Part shown: in pieces, positions 27,850 to 34,644 of the stretch | How positions within the stretch are numbered: the first letter of the stretch is position 1 | Layout of the letters: each line of letters opens with the position of its first letter | Assembly: GCA_021838715.1 (NCBI GenBank) | Contig: JAKCCX010000022.1 | Span: 1-34,644 of the forward strand | From: Pseudomonadota bacterium | Lineage (GTDB): Bacteria; Pseudomonadota; Gammaproteobacteria; Burkholderiales; Burkholderiaceae_F | Direction: 5' to 3' | Length of the DNA: 34,644 nt | Notes under the pieces: model-generated | What the model saw: the letters and a program-made list of their open reading frames with translations, nothing else | Database searches by the model: none | What the model was told of the DNA's origin: nothing | Position numbers and translations under genes: made by a program

Positions 27850-29277
27850 ATGAAACGACTTCTTTCCCACACCATCCTCGTCTCGACCGGCCTGCTTGCA
27901 TCCGCGTGCACCGTCGGCCCGGATTACGTGCGGCCCGCGATCGCGGTGCCGAGGGTGTACAAGGAAGCTCCGCCGGGATGGCGGATTGCCCAGCCCGCCG
28001 ACCGCACGCAACGAGGACCATGGTGGAAGATGTTCCACGACCCGGACCTCGACCGTCTGGAGGACCAGGCGGGCCGCGCGAACCAGAGCATCATCGCGGC
28101 GGATGCGCACTATCGGCAGGCGCTTGCCGTCGTCGACCAGAACGTCGCCTCGCTGTTCCCGATCGTGTCCGCGCGCGCATACGGACAACGCCTTGCCAAC
28201 CCCGCGATCGGGGTTCCGCTGCCGCCGCAGACCTTCCGCTCGGCCTCGGTGTCGGCATCGTGGGTACCCGACCTGTGGGGGGCGGTCCGGCGCAGCATCG
28301 AGGAAGCCCGGGCCAATGCCGAATCGAGCGCCGATACCCTGGGTGCCGCCATGCTGAGTCTGCAGGCAACCCTGGCGACCGACTATTTCGCGCTACGGAT
28401 CGCGGACGAACAACAACGCCTGCTCCAGGATGCCGTGCGGGCCGACCGGCAATTGCTGCAAATCGCACGGCACCGATACCGGAGCGGCGTCGCCGGACGC
28501 ATCGAGGTCGTCCTCGCGCAGAGTCAACTCGAACAAGCGGGCACGCAGGCCATCGACGTCGGGATCCAGCGCGCACAATTGGAGCATGCGATCGCGGTGC
28601 TGACCGGGAAGGCACCCGCCGAGTTTGCCATCGCGCCGCGCCCGACCATTCCGGCTCCGCCGCCGATTCCCTTGGAAGTTCCCGGGGCGCTGCTGCAACG
28701 ACGCCCGGACGTGGCCAGTGCCGAACGGCTTGCCGCCGCGGCCAACGCGCAGATCGGCGTCGCGCAGGCGGCGTTCTACCCCACCGTGACCCTGTCGGCG
28801 CGGGGAGGATACCGTGCCCCCAGCACCCTGAACCTCTTCGCGATTCCGGCCCGGTTCTGGGCACTCGGGCCGGCCCTTGCCGCGACGATCTTCGACGGCG
28901 GCGCACGCTCCGCGGTGAAGCAGCAGGCGATCGACAGCTATGAAGCCGCCGTTGCGACCTACCGCCAAACGGTGTTGTCGGCCCTGCAAAACGTCGAGGA
29001 TGCCCTGGTCGCGCAGCGCGTGCTTCAGGAAGAGGCCGTCATGGAGCGCGCCGCGGTCGGCGACGCCGTCGATGCGGTGCGCATGACGACCAATCAGTAC
29101 CGCGGCGGCACGGCGGGATACCTCGACGTCCTCACCGCCCGCACGACCATGGTCGCGAACCGGATCACGGCGCTCAACATCCGCGGCCGACAGCTTGCCG
29201 CATCGGTCGAACTCGTCGCCGCCCTCGGCGGCGACTGGCGCCGCCCGGCGGACAAACCGGGATCGCCGCAACCCTGA
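27850..29277 (+). CDS. Outer-membrane efflux lipoprotein, NodT/OprM type
   Basis: This 475-residue TolC-superfamily lipoprotein would form the outer-membrane channel of the tripartite pump. The N-terminus MKRLLSHTILVSTGLLASAC has a lipobox LASAC with C20 as the lipidated residue, followed by TVGPDYVRP, the standard opening of NodT-family proteins. Two OEP repeats are visible, each with a long helical stretch (around 70-200 and 290-460) containing the repeat-typical LLQRRPDVASAERLAAAAN, AAFYPTVTLSARGGY and QNVEDALVAQRVL. The ATG at 27850 gives a clean lipoprotein signal; the TTG at 27829 adds seven charged residues. It ends the efflux operon, 34 bases from the convergent glgA. Confidence 0.92.
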   Translation: MKRLLSHTILVSTGLLASACTVGPDYVRPAIAVPRVYKEAPPGWRIAQPADRTQRGPWWKMFHDPDLDRLEDQAGRANQSIIAADAHYRQALAVVDQNVASLFPIVSARAYGQRLANPAIGVPLPPQTFRSASVSASWVPDLWGAVRRSIEEARANAESSADTLGAAMLSLQATLATDYFALRIADEQQRLLQDAVRADRQLLQIARHRYRSGVAGRIEVVLAQSQLEQAGTQAIDVGIQRAQLEHAIAVLTGKAPAEFAIAPRPTIPAPPPIPLEVPGALLQRRPDVASAERLAAAANAQIGVAQAAFYPTVTLSARGGYRAPSTLNLFAIPARFWALGPALAATIFDGGARSAVKQQAIDSYEAAVATYRQTVLSALQNVEDALVAQRVLQEEAVMERAAVGDAVDAVRMTTNQYRGGTAGYLDVLTARTTMVANRITALNIRGRQLAASVELVAALGGDWRRPADKPGSPQP

Positions 29278-29311
29278 CGGCGCGCGGTCCGTCGAGGCGG
29301 AAATCCCAGGG

Positions 29312-30838
29312 TCAGGGCATGCCCATCGCCGCCCGATACACCGCGACATAGCGCCTGGCGCTCGCCGTCCAGCTGAAGTCGCGCGCCATCGCGGCGCGCT
29401 GCATCGTCCGCCATGCCGCCGGGGTTCGGTAGTGCGCGATCGCGCGGCCCGCCGCCCCGGCAAGGGCTTCCGCCGAGGGCGGATGGAACACGAACCCGGT
29501 CGCGCTGCCGTCGGCGATCGTCTCCGGCGTGCAATCGGTCACCGAATCGGCGAGTCCGCCGGTGCGGCAGACGATCGGCACGGTGCCGTAGCGCTGGCTG
29601 TACATCTGGTTCATGCCGCAGGGCTCGAAGCGCGAGGGCATGAGGAACATGTCCGAACCCGCCTCGATGCAATGCGCGATGCGCTCGTCGAACGCGATCC
29701 GCACCGCGACGCGATCGGGATATCGCTGCGCCAGGGCCTGCAGGCGCGCTTCGATCGCCGCGTCTCCCGTGCCCTGCAGCACGATCTGCGCCCCCGTGGC
29801 GAGGAGCGCTTCGGCCGCGTCGACGATCAGATCGAATCCCTTCTGCGCGACGACGCGCCCGACCGTCCCGAGCACCGGCACGGATTCGTCGACCGGCAGG
29901 CCCAGCTCGGCCTGCAGCGCGCGCTTGTTCGCCGCCTTGCCCGCCGCCACCGTATCGGCGTCGTAATGCTGCGCCAGATATGGATCGGTCGCCGGATTCC
30001 AGTACGCGGTATCGATCCCGTTCAAGATGCCGTGGAGTACGGCCGCGCGCATCGACAAAAGACCCTGCAGGCCGAACCCCAAGGCTTCGCCGCGGATCTC
30101 CCGGGCGTATGTCGGGCTCACGGTCGTGATCGCATCGGCGCAGGCGAGGCCGCCCTTGAGAAACGAAATCTGGCCGTAGTATTCCGCGCGATCGACCGAA
30201 ACGCTCTCGGGTGCGAGCGCCAGCGCCGCGGCCCGCGCCATCGGGAACAGTCCCTGATAGGCCAGATTGTGCACGGTCATCACGCTCGCAGCGTGCGCCC
30301 CGCGCGCCTGCGCCAGGTACACCGGCGCAAGCGCCGATTGCCAATCGTTGCAATGGATCACGTCCGGCCGCCAGATCGACGAGGCCGGCGATGCGGGCGA
30401 TGCCAGGGGGCTTGCATCGGTTCCCAGCAGCGCCGCGACCCGGGACAACAGGCCGAAGCGCAGATCGTTGTCCGGCCAGTCCTTGCCGTCCGCACCTAGG
30501 TACGGATTTCCGGGGCGGTCATACAGCGCCGGACAGTCGACGAGCAACATCCCCGGGCCATGGGTTCCGTCGGGACCGACGGCGGGCACGCGCAGCAGTC
30601 GTGCCGGCGGCAGCGCGCCGACCGGCGGGATTTCCGTGACGACCCGCGGCGCCGCGGCGAGCGCGCGCACGAGCGCGGGATAGGCCGGCACCAGCACACG
30701 CACGTCGACGCCAAGTTCGTGCAATGCGTGCGGCAGCGCTCCGGCGACGTCGGCAAGACCGCCGGTCTTGATCCACGGCGCGATTTCGGAGGCGACGAAC
30801 AGAACCTTCGGATGAAATCTTTTTGACATGACCGTCAT
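29312..30838 (-). CDS. glgA: Glycogen synthase, GT5
   Basis: This 508-residue enzyme transfers glucose from ADP-glucose to alpha-1,4-glucan. The ADP-glucose-binding motif KTGGLADVAGALP lies near the N-terminus, after KVLFVASEIAPW. Other hallmarks are VMTVHNLAYQGLFP, TTVSPTYAREI, GILNGIDTAYWNPATD, GTVGRVVAQKGFDLI and FLMPSRFEPCGMNQMYSQRY, then GTVPIVCRTGGLADSV. An ASPASPASS insert sits just before WRPDVIHCNDWQ and is not typical of the family. Two ATG starts are possible, 30838 (MTVMSKR) and 30829 (MSKR); neither has a strong ribosome-binding site. It is divergent from glgC across 95 bases. Confidence 0.94.
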   Translation of the reverse strand: MTVMSKRFHPKVLFVASEIAPWIKTGGLADVAGALPHALHELGVDVRVLVPAYPALVRALAAAPRVVTEIPPVGALPPARLLRVPAVGPDGTHGPGMLLVDCPALYDRPGNPYLGADGKDWPDNDLRFGLLSRVAALLGTDASPLASPASPASSIWRPDVIHCNDWQSALAPVYLAQARGAHAASVMTVHNLAYQGLFPMARAAALALAPESVSVDRAEYYGQISFLKGGLACADAITTVSPTYAREIRGEALGFGLQGLLSMRAAVLHGILNGIDTAYWNPATDPYLAQHYDADTVAAGKAANKRALQAELGLPVDESVPVLGTVGRVVAQKGFDLIVDAAEALLATGAQIVLQGTGDAAIEARLQALAQRYPDRVAVRIAFDERIAHCIEAGSDMFLMPSRFEPCGMNQMYSQRYGTVPIVCRTGGLADSVTDCTPETIADGSATGFVFHPPSAEALAGAAGRAIAHYRTPAAWRTMQRAAMARDFSWTASARRYVAVYRAAMGMP

Positions 30839-30881
30839 TCGTGTTCAAGAGACCGCGATTGCCCGCTATCGAACCCACTTT

Positions 30882-30905
30882 CCGGTTAGGATAACAGCCA
30901 ACCGG
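30882..30905. promoter_or_regulatory. Inverted repeat in the glgA-glgC divergent region
   Basis: CCGGTT (30882-30887) and AACCGG (30900-30905) are separated by 12 bases that include TAGGATAAC, a fair -10-like sequence for glgC. The repeat lies 28-51 bases before the glgC GTG. It could be an operator shared by the divergent glycogen genes. No -35 box at good spacing was found. Confidence 0.25.
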
Positions 30906-30933
30906 GACACCGAGATCCCGAAGGAGAAACGCT

Positions 30934-32259
30934 GTGACGGACAACGCAGGATTTCCGGACAAAGCAGTGCAAGGGCAAAGTGCCTACGACATCGAGCCGC
31001 CGACGGGAGTACGGCTTTCCCGGACGACGATGGCGATGATTCTCGCCGGCGGGCGCGGCTCGCGCCTCGGGCGCCTGACCGACTGGCGCGCCAAGCCGGC
31101 GGTGCCCTTCGCCGGCAAGTTCCGCATCATCGATTTCCCCCTGTCGAACTGCGTCAATTCGGGCATCCGCCGCATCGGCGTGTGCACCCAATACAAGGCC
31201 CAGAGCCTGATTCGCCACGTCCAGCGCGGCTGGTCGTTCCTCGACGGGCGTTTTCACGAATTCGTCGAACTGCTGCCGGCACAGCAGAACATCAGCAGCG
31301 ACTGGTACAAGGGTACGGCCGATGCGGTCTACCAGAACCTCTCGCTGCTGCGCGAGCATGCGCCCGAGCTCGTCCTCGTGCTCGCGGCCGATCACGTCTA
31401 CAAGATGGACTACAACCGCCTGCTGCACGACCATGTCGCGAGGTACTCCGACATCACGGTCGGATGCGTGGAGGTTCCGGTGGAAGAGGCGAGTGCCTTC
31501 GGCGTGATGGCGGTCGACGAGGAGATGCGCGTCACGGCGTTCCATGAAAAGCCCGAGCATCCGGCATGCATTCCGGGACGGCCCGGGACGGCGCTCGCGA
31601 GCATGGGCATCTACGTCTTCAACGCCGAATTCCTCTACGAGCAGCTCACCCGCGACAGCATGGACCACCGTTCCGCCCACGACTTCGGCAAGGACGTGAT
31701 CCCGCACATCCTGGAGCGGGGATACCGCGTGCATGCGCACCGGTTCTCCGACAGCTGCGTGAACATGAACGACGGGCGCCCCTACTGGCGCGACGTCGGA
31801 ACGCTCGACGCGTACTGGGAAGCCAACATGGAACTCACCCGCGTGACGCCCGACCTCAATCTGTACGACCGCAACTGGCCGATCTGGACCTACCAGGAGC
31901 AGCTTCCGCCCGCGAAATTCGTGTTCGACGACGAAGGCCGGCGCGGTGCCGCCATCGACTCGCTGGTGTCGGGGGGCTGCATCATGAGCGGCTCGACCGT
32001 CAAACGGTCCCTGCTGTTCTCCAATGTCTACGTGCACAGCTATGCCCATGTCGAGGATTCGGTCGTGCTTCCGGACGTCGAAATCGGCCGCAACGTCGTG
32101 CTCAAGCGCGCGATCATCGAGCGCGGCTGCCGCCTTCCGGACGGATTGCAGGTCGGCGTGAACCCCGAACAGGACCGCGAGCGTTTCGAAGTCACGAGCA
32201 ACGGCATCACGCTCGTCGTCCCCGAGATGCTGGGCGGCCCCTCCGTCGTGACCGATTGA
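30934..32259 (+). CDS. glgC: Glucose-1-phosphate adenylyltransferase (ADP-glucose pyrophosphorylase)
   Basis: This 441-residue enzyme makes ADP-glucose from ATP and glucose-1-phosphate, the committed step of glycogen synthesis. The nucleotide-binding opening is [15 protein letters not shown] followed by [20 protein letters not shown]. Further hallmarks are [66 protein letters not shown] and the C-terminal left-handed beta-helix region ([19 protein letters not shown]). The GTG at 30934 is supported by AAGGAG 7 bases upstream (30921-30926). Residues 1-28 precede the conserved core and carry regulatory sites in E. coli; here they differ, so the allosteric effectors cannot be read. A GH57 gene follows after 16 bases. 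Confidence 0.95.
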   Translation: MTDNAGFPDKAVQGQSAYDIEPPTGVRLSRTTMAMILAGGRGSRLGRLTDWRAKPAVPFAGKFRIIDFPLSNCVNSGIRRIGVCTQYKAQSLIRHVQRGWSFLDGRFHEFVELLPAQQNISSDWYKGTADAVYQNLSLLREHAPELVLVLAADHVYKMDYNRLLHDHVARYSDITVGCVEVPVEEASAFGVMAVDEEMRVTAFHEKPEHPACIPGRPGTALASMGIYVFNAEFLYEQLTRDSMDHRSAHDFGKDVIPHILERGYRVHAHRFSDSCVNMNDGRPYWRDVGTLDAYWEANMELTRVTPDLNLYDRNWPIWTYQEQLPPAKFVFDDEGRRGAAIDSLVSGGCIMSGSTVKRSLLFSNVYVHSYAHVEDSVVLPDVEIGRNVVLKRAIIERGCRLPDGLQVGVNPEQDRERFEVTSNGITLVVPEMLGGPSVVTD

Positions 32260-32275
32260 CCACGAACGAAACGGC

Positions 32276-34090
32276 ATGCCTCCTCCCCATTCCCGACCTG
32301 CCCGAACCGATCCGGCGCCGCCCGGTCCCGGCGTCGACTTCATCCTGCTCTGGCACATGCACCAACCGGACTACCGGGAGCAGGCCGGCGGCGAATTCCG
32401 GCTGCCCTGGGTGTATCTGCATGCGCTCAAGGACTATTCGGACATGGCATGGCACCTGGAACGAAACCCCGCGATGCGCGCGGTGGTCAACTTCGTTCCG
32501 GTACTGCTCGACCAGATCGAGGATTACTGCGACCAGTTCGCCACCGGCACGCTGCGCGATCCGCTGCTGCGCCTGCTGGCCCGCAGCGATGGCGCCCCGC
32601 TCTCGCGCGCGGAACACGCGCACGCGCTCGAGCAGTGTTTCCGGGCCAACCACGAGCACCTGATCGCGCCGTTTCCCGCATACAACCGCCTGCACGAGAT
32701 CTTCCGCTGCCTGGACGAGGAAGGCGCCGACGCGACCCGGTACCTGTCCGACCAGTACATCTACGAACTGGTCACCTGGTACCACCTCGCATGGACGGGC
32801 GAAGGGCTGCGGCGCGATTCGCAGGTCGTTGCGCAATTGCTGGCCAAGGGGACGCAGTTCACCGCCGAGGACCGCGCGGCGCTGCTGCAGGTGGTTGCGG
32901 AGACCATCCGCGACATCATCCCCCGCTATCGCCGTCTCGAAGAGCGCGGCCAGATCGAAATCTCGACCACGCCGCACGGTCATCCGCTCGCGCCGCTGAT
33001 GATCGATTTCCAGTGCGCGAAGGATGCGCTGCCCGACATCACGTTGCCGCATGCCGGCCGTTATCCGGGCGGCCGTGGCCGCGTCAACGCCCACATCGAG
33101 ATGGCGCAGGAGGATCACCAACGCCGTTTCGGCCGCGCGCCGACCGGCATGTGGCCGGCCGAGGGGGCACTGTCGACCCCCTTCGCGGCACTGATCGCGG
33201 CCCATGGTTTCCAGTGGGCGGCGAGCAGCGAAGCGGTGTTGCGCAACAGCCTGCGGGCATCGGGCGCCCCGGAATCCGCCCTCGCCGCGCCGCACTACCG
33301 GCCATTCCTCCTCGGGCCGCTCACCGATCCGGGCGTGCCCAAGACCGCCGGCCACGCGAACAGCCTGACCCTGTTCTTCCGCGACGACCGGCTCTCCGAT
33401 CTGATCGGCTTCGAATACGCGCGCTGGCATGGGCGCGACGCGTCGGAACACTTCGTGCGCGAAGTCGCCGCGATCGCCGAGCGCGATGCCAACGGCGCCG
33501 AGCCTCCCGGCAACAGCGGCACCCGCCCTTGCGTCTGCGTGATGCTCGATGGCGAAAACGCCTGGGAGTACTACCCGTACAACGGGTTCTACTTCCTTTC
33601 CGGCATCTACGCGGGGCTGGCGACGCATCCGCGGATCCGCCTTCTCACCTGCAGCGAGGCGGCGGCCGAGCGGCACCGGCCGGGCGCCCCGCCTGGTGCG
33701 ATCGGTGCGCTGCGTGCACTGGCCGCGGGCAGCTGGGTCTACGGCAACCTCTCGACGTGGATCGGGGCGCGCGACAAGAACACCGCATGGGATCTGCTCT
33801 GCGAGGCGAAGGTCTGCTTCGACCGGGTGATGGCCAGCAAGCGGCTGGACGCGGCGCAGCGCCGGCAGGCGACCGCGCAGCTCTCGGACTGCGAGAGTTC
33901 GGACTGGTTCTGGTGGCTGGGCGACAACAACCCGGCGCCGTCGGTGGCGTCGTTCGAGGCGATGTTCCGCGCCAAGCTCGCGCGCCTCTACGAACTGCTG
34001 CACCTGCCGGTGCCGGAGCAGCTGTCGATTCCGTTCCACCACGGCGACGGCAGCGCCGAGCACGGCGGAACGATGAAGCGCGTCACATAG
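32276..34090 (+). CDS. Glycoside hydrolase family 57 protein (COG1449-type alpha-glucan enzyme)
   Basis: This 604-residue protein shows the GH57 conserved regions in order: HMHQP (27-31), TTPHGHPLAPL, GMWPAEG with the presumed nucleophile E296, and MLDGENAWEYY with the presumed acid/base D425, followed by GSWVYGNLSTWIG. Family members include amylases, 4-alpha-glucanotransferases and branching enzymes, all retaining enzymes acting on alpha-glucans. The exact reaction here is not known. It follows glgC by 16 bases, so it probably acts on glycogen. No signal peptide is seen, so it is cytosolic. The ATG at 32276 gives a Pro-rich leader before VDFILLWHMHQP. No glgB-like GH13 branching enzyme is present in the window. 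A strong hairpin follows the stop. Confidence 0.88.
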   Translation: MPPPHSRPARTDPAPPGPGVDFILLWHMHQPDYREQAGGEFRLPWVYLHALKDYSDMAWHLERNPAMRAVVNFVPVLLDQIEDYCDQFATGTLRDPLLRLLARSDGAPLSRAEHAHALEQCFRANHEHLIAPFPAYNRLHEIFRCLDEEGADATRYLSDQYIYELVTWYHLAWTGEGLRRDSQVVAQLLAKGTQFTAEDRAALLQVVAETIRDIIPRYRRLEERGQIEISTTPHGHPLAPLMIDFQCAKDALPDITLPHAGRYPGGRGRVNAHIEMAQEDHQRRFGRAPTGMWPAEGALSTPFAALIAAHGFQWAASSEAVLRNSLRASGAPESALAAPHYRPFLLGPLTDPGVPKTAGHANSLTLFFRDDRLSDLIGFEYARWHGRDASEHFVREVAAIAERDANGAEPPGNSGTRPCVCVMLDGENAWEYYPYNGFYFLSGIYAGLATHPRIRLLTCSEAAAERHRPGAPPGAIGALRALAAGSWVYGNLSTWIGARDKNTAWDLLCEAKVCFDRVMASKRLDAAQRRQATAQLSDCESSDWFWWLGDNNPAPSVASFEAMFRAKLARLYELLHLPVPEQLSIPFHHGDGSAEHGGTMKRVT

Positions 34091-34097
34091 CCGCAAC

Positions 34098-34147
34098 GGG
34101 GAGCCTCTGCCGGGTCGCCGCCAACGACAGCCCGGTAGAGGCTCTCC
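34098..34147 (+). terminator. Strong 17-bp hairpin after the GH57 gene
   Basis: GGGGAGCCTCTGCCGGG (34098-34114) pairs with CCCGGTAGAGGCTCTCC (34131-34147) through 17 pairs, two of them G-U, around a 16-base loop. It starts 8 bases after the GH57 stop codon. There is no T-tract, so it may stabilise the mRNA end or work with Rho rather than act as a classic intrinsic terminator. Confidence 0.6.
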
Positions 34148-34274
34148 ACGCCGACTAGTGTAGTGCTTCGCAAATACCGGCGCGAAGGAAAAATGGACCC
34201 GTTGGCGAGTTGAGCGGACGGCCCCGCGCGGGGAATGGGCGTGCGATTGCGGCGATGACGCCGACACCACGCAG

Positions 34275-34514
34275 GCGAGCGGCGGCTGCACTCCGCCAGG
34301 GCCGCCTACGCGGTGGTCGCCCTGCGGGGCGACTGCGCTGCGCTGCGCAGTCCGCGGGCGCACGGCCGAACTCGCGCAACGTCCTGCGGACGCCGCGCTC
34401 AAACATGCGGCCGTAAGTCAGAGGTGGAGGCGCGCGGTCGCGCGCCGCCCGCGGCCTTGTGCTGCTCGCCACCGCGTCTTATGGCGGCCCCGGCGGAGTG
34501 CAGCCACCGCTCGC
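34275..34514. repeat. About 240-bp palindromic element with 32-bp inverted arms
   Basis: The left arm 34275-34306 and the right arm 34483-34514 are inverted copies, 30 of 32 bases matching, including the shared core GGCTGCACTCCGCC. The pairing continues inward with ACGCGGTGG (34308-34316) against its complement at 34469-34477, giving about 41 paired bases. The core holds further perfect hairpins: GACTGCGC (34331-34338) / GCGCAGTC (34345-34352), CGTCC (34380-34384) / GGACG (34388-34392), and GGCGCGCG (34429-34436) / CGCGCGCC (34439-34446). In a minus-strand RNA both arm mismatches become G-U pairs. It could be a MITE-like element, a mobile-element remnant or a structured RNA. Confidence 0.6.
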
Positions 34515-34644
34515 AATCAGCATCTCGACCACCGCCTCGATTGCGTTGCCACGGCCCGATCGGGGCGCTTGCCATCTTGCAATGCCACGACGTTTGCCGA
34601 GATCCGGGTGCCCTGCACCGGTTCCGGCCCCATTGAGGGGCGCG
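34479..34644 (-). CDS. Possible C-terminal fragment of an unknown protein
   Basis: A frame open from the right edge of the window encodes 54 complete codons ending in TAA (34481-34479). The last part reads GRGNAIEAVVEMLIASGG followed by CTPPGPP, and the helix-like AIEAVVEMLIASGG is the most protein-like piece of the region. Its end lies in the right arm of the palindromic element; the left arm, read on the plus strand, encodes the same ASGGCTPPGPP but without a stop. GC at third positions is weak in the first half. I do not recognise a family and the frame may be chance. Confidence 0.2.
   Translation of the reverse strand, partial: APLNGAGTGAGHPDLGKRRGIARWQAPRSGRGNAIEAVVEMLIASGGCTPPGPP

Larger units (their letters stand above)
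34148..34644. other. Region without a convincing complete gene to the right edge
   Basis: These 497 bases show no complete protein-like frame; open frames are Arg/Pro-rich shadows of GC-rich sequence. The region holds a palindromic element (34275-34514) and, at the edge, a short minus-strand frame that is open from the window end. The left end reads CTAGTGTAGTGCTTCGCAAATA, which could be a mobile-element boundary but has no matching partner inside the window. Confidence 0.5.

Noticed and set aside
34152-34180. IS630-like insertion boundary (CTAG followed by TGTAGTGCTTCGCAAATA)
   Set aside because: CTAG is a known target context for that family, but no inverted partner end and no transposase frame were found in the following 490 bases.
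34553-34644. Possible CRISPR repeats near the right edge: GGCCC-GATC-GGGGCGC at 34553 and GGCCCC-ATTGA-GGGGC at 34626, 73 bases apart
   Set aside because: The spacing fits a repeat-spacer unit, but flanking bases do not align and only two poor copies exist. Short GC palindromes are expected by chance here. Sequence beyond the edge would settle it.

Overview
The window is GC-rich, densely coded chromosomal DNA from a Gram-negative bacterium. Lipid A-core genes (waaC, waaA), an RND pump with an outer-membrane partner and lipoprotein signal peptides show the envelope type. Gene content and protein style suggest a betaproteobacterium (Rhodocyclales/Burkholderiales-like). That placement is inference and no species is claimed. 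No tRNA, rRNA, transposase gene or CRISPR array was seen.

Layout. (1) 1-3830, plus strand: the 3' end of a membrane-complex operon (end of a HyfE-like subunit, then HyfF-, HyfG- and HyfI-like subunits). The HyfG-like subunit lacks all four Ni-binding cysteines, so this is an energy-converting hydrogenase-related (Ehr) complex rather than a hydrogenase. (2) 3850-5893: a GAF-like/GGDEF diguanylate cyclase (minus) and a divergent Pcm-like methyltransferase (plus). (3) 6009-8567, minus: alpha-glucan phosphorylase. (4) 8735-11148, plus: waaC-waaA, heptose and Kdo transfer to lipid A. (5) 11094-19935, minus: a seven-gene glycan operon read right to left: COG4671-type glycosyltransferase, two GT4 glycosyltransferases, an MsbA-like ABC exporter, a histidine phosphatase, UDP-glucose dehydrogenase and a UDP-glucuronate-type epimerase. 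The first six genes are joined by stop/start overlaps. (6) 19936-20267: an AT-rich divergent control region. (7) 20268-29277, plus: an MdtABC-like tripartite efflux operon (lipoprotein adaptor, two paralogous RND permeases, NodT-type outer-membrane lipoprotein). (8) 29312-34090: glycogen genes, glgA (minus) divergent from glgC and a GH57 enzyme (plus). (9) 34091-34644: no convincing complete gene, a strong hairpin after the GH57 gene and a roughly 240-bp palindromic element.

How the genes fit together. GlgC makes ADP-glucose, GlgA polymerises it, the GH57 enzyme probably remodels the glucan, and GlgP releases glucose-1-phosphate. UTP-activated glucose can feed Ugd and the epimerase to give UDP-glucuronate and UDP-galacturonate, likely donors for the three glycosyltransferases. 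The ABC protein would flip or export the product. The efflux operon is transcribed away from the glycan operon across one shared AT-rich region, so the two may be co-regulated. The Ehr complex would couple an unknown redox reaction to ion translocation.

The most unusual items are the Ni-site-free Ehr complex, the translationally coupled glycan operon of unknown product, and the palindromic element near the right edge.
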